From the NCBI RefSeq assembly GCF_031455195.1, contig NZ_JAVDSH010000004.1:310001-374000 (forward strand): a stretch of 64,000 bases of DNA, written 5' to 3'. The translations under genes were made by a program, and so were the position numbers. Of this stretch, positions 36,979 through 45,020 are shown in pieces (the first letter of the stretch is position 1; every line of letters begins with the position of its first letter). The notes beneath the pieces were generated by a model. It was not told where the DNA came from and did no database searches. It saw only the letters and a list, made by a program, of their open reading frames with translations. The stretch comes from Arthrobacter nitroguajacolicus_D (lineage in GTDB: Bacteria > Actinomycetota > Actinomycetes > Actinomycetales > Micrococcaceae).

Positions 36979-37854
36979 TTATATCCCGCCGCGCCGAACG
37001 CCTTGGGCGGAGTTGGCCGTGTGGATGGCGCGCAAAAGCTTCGCGGGGAAATACACGGAGAAAAACACCACCATGGGAGCCTTCAAGGCCATCTTCTTCA
37101 CATTGTGTGCCTTGTACGTGCGGTCAAACCGTTGGACGTAGTAGCGGTAGTCGCGCGGTGAGTCCTCAAGCCGGCGCGCGGACATACCGGAGACCATCTG
37201 CGGCAGGTACTGCACTTTGAGGTCGTGATCGAAAAGATGGAGGGACAGATCGATGTCTTCGTGCATCTCGTCCTTGGGATCCAGGCATGCCTCATCGCGG
37301 ATGGTTTCCCACGCGGAACGGCGGAGGGCCATGTTTGAGCCGAAGAGGAAGTGGTACTGGTGCTTGGCCAGCCGCAGCATCAGTTGGCGCATCTTGTCGT
37401 CAGCTTTGAGTCCAAAACGGCGCATGGGCATGTCGTAGTAGACCACAGGGCCGGTTGCGGCAGCGATGGTCTGGTCCGTAAATGCTTTCTGGACCTGTTC
37501 AACCCAGTCAGGTTCCAGGACGGAGTCCGCGTCGATTCGCCCTACGACGTCCCCCGTAGCGTGATTCAGGCCAAAGTTCCGGGTGGGAATCAGTCCCTGC
37601 GTGGCAGCCTGCTGGAGAAGGATGATGGGGCTTTCCGGGTATTCCTGCTGCATCTGTCGCACAATCCTGGGTGTGCGGTCGGTGGAGAGGTTGTCCACCA
37701 CGATGATCTCGGCGGCCGGGACTGACTGGTAAATGGCCGCGATGAGGCACTGGCGAATGACGCTTTCCTCGTTATACGCCGGGATGACAATGGATACGCC
37801 CGGAGGCTCCGGAGCATCCTTGAGGGCACCCGCAACGGGTCTATCGGCTGACAT
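36979..37854 (-). CDS. Family 2 glycosyltransferase
   Basis: This 291-residue GT-A fold enzyme has VSIVIPAYNEESVIRQCL at the N-terminus, VVDNLSTDRTP, the metal/nucleotide motif GRIDADSVLEPDW and a later DEMHEDIDLSLHL acceptor-side motif. An amphipathic C-terminal region (MALKAPMVVFFSVYFPAKLL) suggests membrane association. I use the ATG at 37854, since a GTG at 37875 has no ribosome site; GGAG lies unusually close (2 bases) to the ATG, so the start is only likely. Substrate is unknown. Confidence 0.88.
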   Translation of the reverse strand: MSADRPVAGALKDAPEPPGVSIVIPAYNEESVIRQCLIAAIYQSVPAAEIIVVDNLSTDRTPRIVRQMQQEYPESPIILLQQAATQGLIPTRNFGLNHATGDVVGRIDADSVLEPDWVEQVQKAFTDQTIAAATGPVVYYDMPMRRFGLKADDKMRQLMLRLAKHQYHFLFGSNMALRRSAWETIRDEACLDPKDEMHEDIDLSLHLFDHDLKVQYLPQMVSGMSARRLEDSPRDYRYYVQRFDRTYKAHNVKKMALKAPMVVFFSVYFPAKLLRAIHTANSAQGVRRGGI

Positions 37855-37918
37855 CACTCCAAATCTAACACCCACGGCAGTTGCACCGAAGGAGGCTTTG
37901 GTGACATGCCGGGAAACA

Positions 37919-37954
37919 CTGAGGGGACCCCGGCATTGGCCGGGATCCCCTCAG
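37919..37954 (-). terminator. Terminator-like hairpin
   Basis: A 16-bp stem with one mismatch (37919-37934 with 37939-37954) and a 4-base loop lies between the repeat protein gene and the GT2 gene on the left strand. Only a short T run follows. Confidence 0.65.
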
Positions 37955-37975
37955 AGGCAGTGAAAACAGCTCGTG

Positions 37976-38920
37976 CTAGCTGTGGGCGCCCTTGCTTTCG
38001 GAGTCCGAAGCGTCAGTGTCCTTTTGGAGGCTTGCCGCGATGTTCTTGACGGCAGTCTTGGCGTCGGTTGCCACCTTGGCGCCTGAATCCTCGACGTTTT
38101 TGAGAGCATCCTTGGTGGCCTGCTCGGCCTCGGCGGTGGCATCTTCGGAGCTGGTTTCCGTTGCCTTGGCGTCGCTCACAGTCGATGCGGTGGCCGATGC
38201 CGCAGCGTCAGCGGGAACAGGTGCCGGAGTTACCGGCGACGGCGTCTTCCACGGATCCTCCACCGGCTTGGAAGCCTTCCACGCAGCCACACCTGCAGCA
38301 GCTGCGGCGGCAATGACCGTGACGATCAGCCAGCCACGCTTCTTGGGCTTCGGTTCCTTGCCCAGTTTGGTGCTGACAACCTTGCTGGCCTCGTCCGCTG
38401 CGGCCTTGATCTGCTTGCCAGTGGCGTGGGCCTGCTCCTGGACGCTGTGCACAACCCCTGAGTCCACCAGCTTCTGCGCTACCGCATCGACCTGCGCCGG
38501 CGCATTCTCGAGGGCGTGATGAACGGCCACGGATGCTTGACCGAGCTGCTCGGACAATTTGGGCAAGTACTCGTCAACAACCTTGTCCCGGGCCTGGCCC
38601 AAGGCAGGCGTGGCCTTGTTCAGGGCTTCCTGGATCCGCGGGGTTGCGTCTTCCACGACGTCATGGATCTTCGGCGCGAGGTGCGCCAGCCCATCCTGAA
38701 TCCGCGGCGTAACAACGGCAACCCCGTCTGCGAGGTTGTGGGCTGCCGACTTCAGCCCCTCCTGGATCTTGGGGGAAGCGGTATCAATGCCGTGCTGGAT
38801 TCGCGGAACAGCCCAATTCACGGCCGCCTCCACGCGGGGCGCGGCCCAGTCGCGGGCGTTATCCACACCAACCGCAACGGATTGTTCGAGATCGCGGGCA
38901 ATACGGTCTGATTTCTTCAC
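37976..38920 (-). CDS. Membrane protein with eight 11-residue repeats, function unknown
   Basis: The GTG at 38920 follows GGGAGG by 5 bases, giving 314 residues. From residue 28 the protein is a run of 11-residue units starting at 28, 39, 50, 61, 72, 83, 94 and 105, with consensus P-(R/K)-I-Q-x-G-L-x-x-A-x. Examples are PRIQHGIDTAS and PKIQEGLKSAA. Eleven-residue periodicity is that of long amphipathic or right-handed coiled helices, as in apolipoproteins and LEA proteins. More helix follows to 190, then a basic stretch, a membrane helix (about 195-215) and an acidic Ala/Thr/Ser tail with a second helical patch. I know no function; a membrane-surface or structural role is inferred from the periodicity. 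Confidence 0.8.
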   Translation of the reverse strand: MKKSDRIARDLEQSVAVGVDNARDWAAPRVEAAVNWAVPRIQHGIDTASPKIQEGLKSAAHNLADGVAVVTPRIQDGLAHLAPKIHDVVEDATPRIQEALNKATPALGQARDKVVDEYLPKLSEQLGQASVAVHHALENAPAQVDAVAQKLVDSGVVHSVQEQAHATGKQIKAAADEASKVVSTKLGKEPKPKKRGWLIVTVIAAAAAAGVAAWKASKPVEDPWKTPSPVTPAPVPADAAASATASTVSDAKATETSSEDATAEAEQATKDALKNVEDSGAKVATDAKTAVKNIAASLQKDTDASDSESKGAHS

Positions 38921-39073
38921 AACTACCTCCCGATACACATGCTCGTTTGTTGCTAGCCTACGTCGCTTGGGGAACACCGGCTATTCATCTGCCGGATTCG
39001 GCCCGGATTTCACCGAGCGCGGAACCGGCTTTACAACTCCAAAGGCGTTGACCCTGCATGGAAGAATGGGGCC

Positions 39074-39616
39074 ATGACCATCGCAACCGCAAAAGCAACG
39101 ATCCACACGACCCTCGGCGATATCAAGGTTGACCTCTTCGGCAACCACGCGCCCAAGACGGTCGCCAACTTCATTGGCTTGGCCACGGGCGAAAAGTCCT
39201 GGAACCACCCGGAAACGGGCGAGGACAAGACCGGCACGCCGCTGTACAACGGCACGATTTTCCACCGCATCATCAAGGACTTCATGATCCAGGGCGGCGA
39301 TCCCCTGGGCCGCGGCGTCGGCGGACCGGGTTACCAGTTCGACGATGAAATCCACCCGGAACTGACCTTCAACGCCCCGTACAAGCTGGCCATGGCCAAC
39401 GCCGGTATCCAGATGGGCAAGGGCACCAACGGGTCACAGTTCTTCATCACCACCGTGAACACCGACTGGCTGTTCGGCAAGCACAGCATCTTCGGCGAGG
39501 TGACGGACGAGGAATCCCGCAAGGTCGTGGACTCCATCGAGGCTGTCCGTACAGGCATGGGCGACCGTCCGGTTGAAGACGTCGTCATCAACAGCATCGA
39601 CATCGAACAGCTCTAA
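39074..39616 (+). CDS. Peptidyl-prolyl cis-trans isomerase, cyclophilin type
   Basis: This 180-residue cytoplasmic cyclophilin has TIFHRIIKDFMIQGGDP around residues 58-75 and GTNGSQFFITT around 116-126, which carry the active-site Arg, Phe and Gln residues. There is no signal peptide. It catalyses proline isomerisation in folding proteins. It starts at the ATG at 39074 and lies 9 bases before the rhomboid gene, probably as an operon. Confidence 0.94.
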   Translation: MTIATAKATIHTTLGDIKVDLFGNHAPKTVANFIGLATGEKSWNHPETGEDKTGTPLYNGTIFHRIIKDFMIQGGDPLGRGVGGPGYQFDDEIHPELTFNAPYKLAMANAGIQMGKGTNGSQFFITTVNTDWLFGKHSIFGEVTDEESRKVVDSIEAVRTGMGDRPVEDVVINSIDIEQL

Positions 39617-39625
39617 CCCGCATTC

Positions 39626-40480
39626 ATGAGTTACGGAATCCCGTCGGCTGAGCCGTCCGCTGATGTTCCGGTGTGCCCCAGGCACCCGGACAGGCCCTCC
39701 TACGTGCGGTGCCAGCGCTGCGGGCGCCCCGCGTGCCCCGAGTGCCAGCGGGCGGCCGCCGTCGGGTTCCAATGCATTGACTGCGTCAACGAACAAAAAC
39801 GGTCGACGCCGGAGTACAAGTCACCTTATGGCGGCGCCTTGGCCATTGGCCGGCCCTTGGTGACGTACCTGATCATCGGTTTGTGCGTGCTGGTTTACAT
39901 CCTCCAGTGGGTGCTGCCGGGGGACGTCATCTTCCAGAACTTCGCGTTCGCCAACGTCTTCGCGGACAGCGAGCCATGGCGGATGTTGACGTCGGCATTC
40001 CTGCACTCGCAGGGCTTCCTCCTTCACATCGTCCTGAACATGTACACGCTCTGGATCTTCGGCCAAGCCCTTGAGCCTTTGCTCGGGCGCATCCGATTCC
40101 TTGCCGTGTATCTGATATCCGCAATTGGTGGTTCAGTCGGTTTCCTGCTTCTGACTCCGGACCGGCCTATCGTGGGTGTGGTCGGAGCATCCGGGGCCAT
40201 CTTTGGCCTCTTCGGAGCCATGCTCGTGGTGCAACGCCACAGGGGCGGCGAAACCAAGCAATTGTGGGTTCTGATCGCCATCAATGGCGCCATTGGCTTC
40301 TTTGTTCCCAGCATTGCCTGGCAGGCGCACCTGGGCGGCCTGATCGCTGGTGGTCTTGCGGCGGGTGTCATTGCCTATGCCCCAAGGGGTAAGAACCAGG
40401 CCCTGCTTCAATCCGGCGGACTCATCCTGGTGGTCGCACTGTTGGCCGTGGCCACCTGGGTCCGGGTCACTGCGGGCTGA
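39626..40480 (+). CDS. Rhomboid-family intramembrane serine protease with N-terminal zinc-ribbon
   Basis: In this 284-residue protein, residues 17-53 hold three Cys-pair motifs (CPRH, CQRC, CPEC, CIDC) like a B-box-type zinc ribbon. The rhomboid domain follows with about six or seven helices. Catalytic Ser189 is in VGASGAIFG and His235 in WQAHLGG, so the enzyme should be active. The EPWRMLTSAFLHSQGFLLHI segment is the L1 loop region. The zinc-ribbon-rhomboid arrangement is frequent in actinobacteria. Its 3' end overlaps the convergent gene at 40467 by 14 bases. Confidence 0.93.
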   Translation: MSYGIPSAEPSADVPVCPRHPDRPSYVRCQRCGRPACPECQRAAAVGFQCIDCVNEQKRSTPEYKSPYGGALAIGRPLVTYLIIGLCVLVYILQWVLPGDVIFQNFAFANVFADSEPWRMLTSAFLHSQGFLLHIVLNMYTLWIFGQALEPLLGRIRFLAVYLISAIGGSVGFLLLTPDRPIVGVVGASGAIFGLFGAMLVVQRHRGGETKQLWVLIAINGAIGFFVPSIAWQAHLGGLIAGGLAAGVIAYAPRGKNQALLQSGGLILVVALLAVATWVRVTAG

Positions 40481-41105
40481 CCCGCCCATCCTTCTTGACA
40501 GCCACCGGCTGCCGCAGAATCGTCCTGAGCTTCCCTGGAGCAGTGCGCCGTGGATCGCTCAGATAGATCTCGTGATGCCGCCCCGTCATGGTCAGGGATT
40601 TCTTGGGGATAAAGCTGTTATGCATCTCCTCGAGCACCGGTCCTTCATGGTCATAAGGCCCTATATGCAGCGTCTGCACGCTGAGGCCTTCATGAAAGGA
40701 TTCCAGGCGGACTTCCTTCACCACTGCCCTGCCTCTCTTCCTGGTGAACGTTTCCTGAGCCCTTTCCACGTGCTCCGCGCCGAGCCAGTCCGGAACCATG
40801 GTCATCAGGGTCCAGTCCCATCCCGACTTATCCCGTGCGTCTGTGAAGGAAGCCATGTCATCCGCCCACCACAGCGCTTCCAATGGCATCACCGTATAGT
40901 CCTGCCCGAGATCGGTCTTGCTAAGGAACTTCAAGGCATAGGCAAGCGGGTATAAAGCAGCCAGGGCATCCTTGTACTCCTGGGCGCTGTTGGGGTCCCC
41001 GTGCCCATCGACCATCAGGAACTGGAGCGCAGGGACGGACACGACTGCGAACTCGCCAGGCTTGGCGGTGTACTCGGGGATCTGTTTCTTGAAGTCTGTC
41101 TTCAT
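40467..41105 (-). CDS. GyrI-like domain protein
   Basis: This 212-residue soluble protein from the ATG at 41105 (GGAGAG 7 bases upstream) has the GyrI-like/SOUL-type ligand-binding features. These are an early PGEFAVVSVPALQFLMVDGHGDPN, a central YALKFLSKTDLGQDYTVMPLEALWW and the QTLHIGPYDHEGPVLEEMHNSF segment. Such domains bind small hydrophobic or cationic compounds, and some interact with gyrase; nothing proves either here. It is convergent with the rhomboid gene and borders the DnaA-box cluster. Confidence 0.85.
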   Translation of the reverse strand: MKTDFKKQIPEYTAKPGEFAVVSVPALQFLMVDGHGDPNSAQEYKDALAALYPLAYALKFLSKTDLGQDYTVMPLEALWWADDMASFTDARDKSGWDWTLMTMVPDWLGAEHVERAQETFTRKRGRAVVKEVRLESFHEGLSVQTLHIGPYDHEGPVLEEMHNSFIPKKSLTMTGRHHEIYLSDPRRTAPGKLRTILRQPVAVKKDGRVSPQ

Positions 41106-41144
41106 GGTCGCTCTCTCCGGTCGTCCGGCAGTACTGGGTGCCAG

Positions 41145-41829
41145 TTTTCCACAGCACTTATCCACACTGTGAGTAACTTACATGCTTGTAGTTCCATGCC
41201 AATGGCACTCTGCGGGCGGTAAAAGAGCTAGATATCCCCCGAATGGCATGAATCTGTCCACACCTGTGGATAACTTTGTCCCCGACTGCCCCCTGAATGT
41301 GGACAAGTGAGGGTATTTGGGACCGCATGTGGACAACCCTGTTAATGCTGCTGTGGAGAGGCTTCTATCAACAGGCTTATCAACAATGTTAATAACTTAC
41401 ATAGGTGTAGTTCACCCACCAAGGAAGGGTAAAAACCTCGGATCGCTGCGGTTAACGCAGGTAAAACCCACACGTTGTCCCCATCTGTGGATAACTTGTG
41501 GGTACTGACCTGTTGTTAAGTGGGTAACCCGGGCGTCGCCCGACTTGGCTCAGCACAACGAAAACGCCGGTGATGAAGGGTTGCTCCGGGGCCCGCCCGC
41601 GGTCGATGCGCTGGAAACCTGGTTTGGGGAAATCCGGCAATGCGGAGTCGTTGAACTTTTGGTGAAGTTTGCGGCACTATCCACAGCGCGATACACAGTG
41701 GGTATAACTATTCCGGCAGGTACTTCCAGCCTTGGATCGGCGGCAGCGCGCCGATAATCGGCTCAAGTCCGTGGATGTCCACAGAAGTTATCCACGCCTG
41801 TGGATAAAGTTACACACTTCTGTGGACAG
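41145..41829. promoter_or_regulatory. DnaA-box cluster outside oriC (candidate DnaA-titrating locus)
   Basis: At least 13 DnaA-like 9-mers occur in a 787-bp gene-free stretch. + strand: TTTTCCACA 41145, TTATCCACA 41158, CTGTCCACA 41254, TTGTCCCCA 41475, CTATCCACA 41677, ATGTCCACA 41775, TTATCCACG 41788. - strand: TGTGGATAA 41265, 41486 and 41799, TGTGGACAA 41298 and 41328, TGTGGACAG 41821. The number equals or exceeds that seen at oriC, which is 18 kb away. DnaA-box clusters away from oriC that affect replication are known in Streptomyces and E. coli (datA), so titration is a reasonable inference. Confidence 0.82.
41174..41413 (+). repeat. Two copies of a 21-bp motif within the DnaA-box cluster
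   Basis: TAACTTACAT, three variable bases, then TGTAGTTC occurs at 41174-41194 and 41393-41413: 18 of 21 positions identical in the same direction. The flanks of each copy form a rough inverted repeat (AACTTACA against TGTAGTT), as for a regulator site. I do not recognise the regulator. Confidence 0.6.
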
Positions 41830-41892
41830 CGCGACGCGGTAGCGGACTTCAGCAGCGGAGCCGCTGGGGCGTGGTCCCGGCACGCGGGCTGG

Positions 41893-42492
41893 TTAATTCC
41901 AAACGCCCGATGTGCCCCGCCGATGACTGTCCATCAGGTGAGTATCGATTATTCCTATCGCCTCCATGAGCGCATACATGGTGGTTGGCCCGACGAAGGC
42001 GAAGCCCTTCTTCCTGAGTGCCTTGGATAAGGCGATCGACTCAGGGGACGTAGTGGGGATGTCGGCGAAGGTGCGGGGCACCGGGGTGCTTGCCGGTTGG
42101 AATGACCAAACAAAGTCCACAAGGCCGCCTTCTTCGCGTAACGCGATAGTGGCTTTGGCATTGGTGATCGCGGCATTGATCTTCAAACGGTTACGGACGA
42201 TCCCCGTGTCCAGCATGAGCCGCTCAACGTCGGCTTCCGTGAAAGCGGCCACACTCTCCGGGTGGAAGTCCAGGAAGGCCGTCCTGAACGCATCCCGCTT
42301 CCGAAGGATAGTGGCCCATGAGAGGCCTGCCTGGAACGCTTCGAGGCTGATGCGCTCATACAGACCTTGCTCATCGCGGACCGGCATGCCCCATTCATGG
42401 TCATAATAGGCCTGCATCATGGGGTCGGAGGCAGCCCACACGGGACGGGCCAGCCCGTCCTCACCGATGATGATGCCGGGGTCCGGGGTCAT
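41893..42492 (-). CDS. tag: DNA-3-methyladenine glycosylase I
   Basis: Tag excises 3-methyladenine from alkylated DNA. The 199-residue protein has the family motifs YYDHEWGMPVRDEQGLYE and LEAFQAGLSWATILRKRDAFR, the LSKALRKKGFAFVGPTTMYALMEA substrate-pocket region and the C-terminal His residues used for zinc binding. I use the ATG at 42492 with GAGGAG 5 bases upstream; a longer frame starting at 42576 has no such signal. A gap of about 108 bp separates it from alkB, so it may have its own promoter, but it clearly belongs functionally to the alkylation-repair block. Confidence 0.92.
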   Translation of the reverse strand: MTPDPGIIIGEDGLARPVWAASDPMMQAYYDHEWGMPVRDEQGLYERISLEAFQAGLSWATILRKRDAFRTAFLDFHPESVAAFTEADVERLMLDTGIVRNRLKINAAITNAKATIALREEGGLVDFVWSFQPASTPVPRTFADIPTTSPESIALSKALRKKGFAFVGPTTMYALMEAIGIIDTHLMDSHRRGTSGVWN

Positions 42493-42600
42493 GAATGCTC
42501 CTCTGTGGCCGCGCCAGCCACACGGCCGGCAGGGTAATTGGGTTTCCCGGGATATTCTGCCCCTACCCACTGACATTTGGGCGTTGCCCAGGCTCCGTAC

Positions 42601-43317
42601 TCACGATAATCCTGTGACCCGCATGGTGATGTTGATCCGGCCATGAGTGAGACCGCAATCGGCGGGTGCAGTGCCTGGTAGAACTTTGGGTATGCCGTGA
42701 TAGGCGAACCGTGACGGGCCACCAAAGACGAACAGGTCCCCGGATCGAAGTTCAACGTCGGTATAGGGCTTAGTGCGTGTTTTGGTGTTGCCAAAACGGA
42801 AGACGCACGACTCGCCAATGCTGAGGGACACCACAGGGGCATCCGAGCGCTCGTCCTTGTCCTGGTGCATTCCCATGGCAGCACCGTCATTGTAGAAATT
42901 CACCAAGGCGGCGTCGGGCGTGTAGGCCGATGCCAGGGCAGTGGACCCATTCTCGCCGCCATCAGAGGCATACGCAGCCGCGACCGCCTTCCGGCCCAAG
43001 CGCACCATCCACTCCGGGAAGTCGAGGACAGGGCGGCCGTTGACGTCAGTAGCTTCCCGCGTGTACTTGTAGGGCTGCCAGTGCCAGCCCAGGCACACGG
43101 TACGCACGGACATTTGGTGTCCGCCAGGCAGGGTCGCCGCGCGCAGGGGCACCGGCCCCTGCGTCCATTCGGCGAAGCGCGCCACTATCCATCGCTGCTG
43201 TTCTCCCGTCAGCCAGCCAGCCACGTGGACTGCGCCCGGCGCGATCAGGCGCGGACCGGCGTCGTGGGTTTCTGGCTGCACCAGCTCCAGGGGAAACAGT
43301 GCGTCATCGTCGCTCAC
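42601..43317 (-). CDS. alkB: AlkB-family alpha-ketoglutarate-dependent dioxygenase
   Basis: The enzyme removes 1-methyladenine and 3-methylcytosine by oxidative demethylation. The 238-residue protein has NFYNDGAAMGMHQDKDE with the iron-binding HxD, a later His in FAYHGIPKV, and the 2-oxoglutarate-binding Arg in RINITMR near the C-terminus. It lies directly after the first methyltransferase gene, with ATGA stop/start overlap at 43314-43317, so it is in the same operon. Confidence 0.93.
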   Translation of the reverse strand: MSDDDALFPLELVQPETHDAGPRLIAPGAVHVAGWLTGEQQRWIVARFAEWTQGPVPLRAATLPGGHQMSVRTVCLGWHWQPYKYTREATDVNGRPVLDFPEWMVRLGRKAVAAAYASDGGENGSTALASAYTPDAALVNFYNDGAAMGMHQDKDERSDAPVVSLSIGESCVFRFGNTKTRTKPYTDVELRSGDLFVFGGPSRFAYHGIPKVLPGTAPADCGLTHGRINITMRVTGLS

Positions 43318-43940
43318 GCGGCCTCCAACGTGAGAAGTGCGCGTTTGGCGTCCGCACCTCCGAGGTAGCCACCAAAGCTGCCGTCTGACTTAACGACGCG
43401 GTGGCACGGAACGATCACCGGTATCGGGTTGGTAGCGCAGGCGCTTCCTACGGCGCGCACAGCATTGGGGCTGCCTGCCGCCCGGGCAACGTCAGCGTAG
43501 CTCTCAGTCTCGCCGTACGCGATCCGGGGCAGGTGCTGGAGTACGTTGAGGCGGAACCCGCGGGACAGCCGAAAATCCAGCACGAGGTCAAACTCCTTGC
43601 GGGTGCCGCTGAAGTACTCGTCGAGTTGCCGTGCAGCGTCCTCCAGCCGCGCAGGTGCTTCGAGAATGCGGGGACTGATGGTGTTGGCGAGAATCTGCAG
43701 GATGTCGGTATGGTTTTCCCGCTCAAAGGCCACCCGCACAATCCCCCGGTCAGTTGCTGCCAGCAGGAGCTTTCCTACCGGTGAATCAACCACCCGGTAT
43801 GCGACGTCCAAAGTGTGGAGCAGTTGGGCATCGCGGGCCAGCCGGGCGTGGAGACTGGCAAGGACAGGTTCCATCTCCCCGGACAGGGGCTGGAGGAGAT
43901 GAGTGACCTCGGCAAGGTCGGGACTTGGGTCCAGGGTCAT
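43314..43940 (-). CDS. Methylated-DNA-[protein]-cysteine S-methyltransferase with N-terminal extension
   Basis: This 208-residue alkyltransferase has IPVIVPCHRVV with the acceptor Cys179, and the recognition helix AARAAGSPNAVRAVGSACATNP-like region before it. It repairs O6-methylguanine by suicide transfer. Unlike the neighbouring paralog (169 residues), it has about 46 extra residues at the N-terminus. These are predicted helical and acidic to mixed (LAEVTHLLQPLSGEMEPVLA). It lies directly downstream of, and overlaps by 4 bases, a sigma factor gene. That context suggests the extension could bind the sigma factor so that methylation of Cys179 signals damage; this is inference. Confidence 0.88.
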   Translation of the reverse strand: MTLDPSPDLAEVTHLLQPLSGEMEPVLASLHARLARDAQLLHTLDVAYRVVDSPVGKLLLAATDRGIVRVAFERENHTDILQILANTISPRILEAPARLEDAARQLDEYFSGTRKEFDLVLDFRLSRGFRLNVLQHLPRIAYGETESYADVARAAGSPNAVRAVGSACATNPIPVIVPCHRVVKSDGSFGGYLGGADAKRALLTLEAA

Positions 43941-44467
43941 TTGCTGTCTCCCTTCGTGGATGAATGTGCCAGGACCGGGCTGGCTGCCAGTGCGGCACGG
44001 AGGGCTTTAACGCCGTCCGCCCCGGCGCGGCGTGCGGCCTCGGGGGTGACACCAAGGAGGACCGCGATGTCCTTGTACGGCATGCCCGCTATGTAGTGGT
44101 AAGCCACTGCCTGCCGTTGCTTCGGCGGCAGGTGGGCGACGGCGTCGAGCAGTTCCGGGTGGCCTTCACCTGGAATGCCGAGCTGGGAAGGGTGCTCAGG
44201 AGGGTTGTCGGTTGGCAAAGCCCGACGGTTTCCGGCACGCAGGTGGTCGATGCATTTCCGATGTGCGATGGTGACCAGCCACGCTTGCACATTGGCTCCC
44301 GCCGGGAGGGCAGGGTAGGACTGCAGGGCCGCCAGGAAGGTATCAGACCAAGCATCATCAGCGTCATGCACCCCCAGGACTGCCCGGCACACCCGGAGTA
44401 CGGTGGCGCCCTGTTCCTGGACGACTGCTTCGAACGGCTTCTTGGTGGCCAACTGCCGGGGTTGCAT
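43937..44467 (-). CDS. ECF-like RNA polymerase sigma factor in the alkylation-repair operon
   Basis: This 176-residue sigma-70-family protein has region 2 (VVQEQGATVLRVCRAVLGVHDADDAWSDTFLAALQ, about 12-46, and NVQAWLVTIAHRKCIDHLR) and region 4 (LPPKQRQAVAYHYIAGMPYKDIAVLLGVTPEAARRAG, about 123-160). Regions 1.1 and 3 are absent, as in ECF factors. The ATG at 44467 overlaps the stop of the upstream methyltransferase (TGATG) and its own end overlaps the next one. All overlapping genes are alkyl-DNA repair enzymes, so it probably directs their induction. No anti-sigma gene of recognised type is adjacent. Confidence 0.88.
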   Translation of the reverse strand: MQPRQLATKKPFEAVVQEQGATVLRVCRAVLGVHDADDAWSDTFLAALQSYPALPAGANVQAWLVTIAHRKCIDHLRAGNRRALPTDNPPEHPSQLGIPGEGHPELLDAVAHLPPKQRQAVAYHYIAGMPYKDIAVLLGVTPEAARRAGADGVKALRAALAASPVLAHSSTKGDSK

Positions 44468-44976
44468 CAGAAAAGTTTGCCTTCCCTGACCACCGCTGGC
44501 TCCTCGAGGTCCAAAAGGTAACGCTTGTTGCGAAGGCCGCCCGCGTATCCGGTCAGTTGTCCATGGCGGCCCACCACCCGGTGGCACGGAATGATGATGC
44601 TGATGGGGTTGCGACCAACGGCCGATCCGACAGCTTGGGCAAGATGGGGATCGCCCAACTCAGTTGCGAGCTCGCCGTAGGTCACTGTTTCCCCGAAAGG
44701 TATATGTTTCAGACGCTCCCAGACCTTCTGCTGGAAGGTGTTTCCACCCGCGTCATAGGGGACGTCAAAAACCGTTCGGCGGCCGTCAAGGTATTCTTCG
44801 AGCTCTACCCGGGCGAGGGCGAACACCGGATCTTCGACGCCGGTTGGAACGCCAAAGTACTCCGGCGGAGGCAAATGCCAGTGCCCTTCGTAGAAGATAC
44901 CCGTCAGAAATTCCCCACGGGCAGTCAGCGTCAACTGCCCCAACGGGGAGTCCATGGTGGTGTGCCGGTTGCTCAT
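44467..44976 (-). CDS. ogt: Methylated-DNA-[protein]-cysteine S-methyltransferase (Ogt type)
   Basis: This 169-residue protein has the compact Ogt architecture. It has the RNase-H-like N-terminal part (TTMDSPLGQLTLTARGEFLTG), the FQQKVWERLKHIPFGETVTYGELA motif and the active site IPCHRVVG with Cys131. It starts at the ATG at 44976, in a 44-bp gap after crgA, and is first in the overlapping series ogt-sigma-methyltransferase-alkB. Any damage-responsive promoter must lie in or before that gap. Confidence 0.92.
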   Translation of the reverse strand: MSNRHTTMDSPLGQLTLTARGEFLTGIFYEGHWHLPPPEYFGVPTGVEDPVFALARVELEEYLDGRRTVFDVPYDAGGNTFQQKVWERLKHIPFGETVTYGELATELGDPHLAQAVGSAVGRNPISIIIPCHRVVGRHGQLTGYAGGLRNKRYLLDLEEPAVVREGKLF

Positions 44977-45020
44977 ATCCTGTAGACGTTCACGGGCACG
45001 GAAATGTGAGGAGCGTAAGC

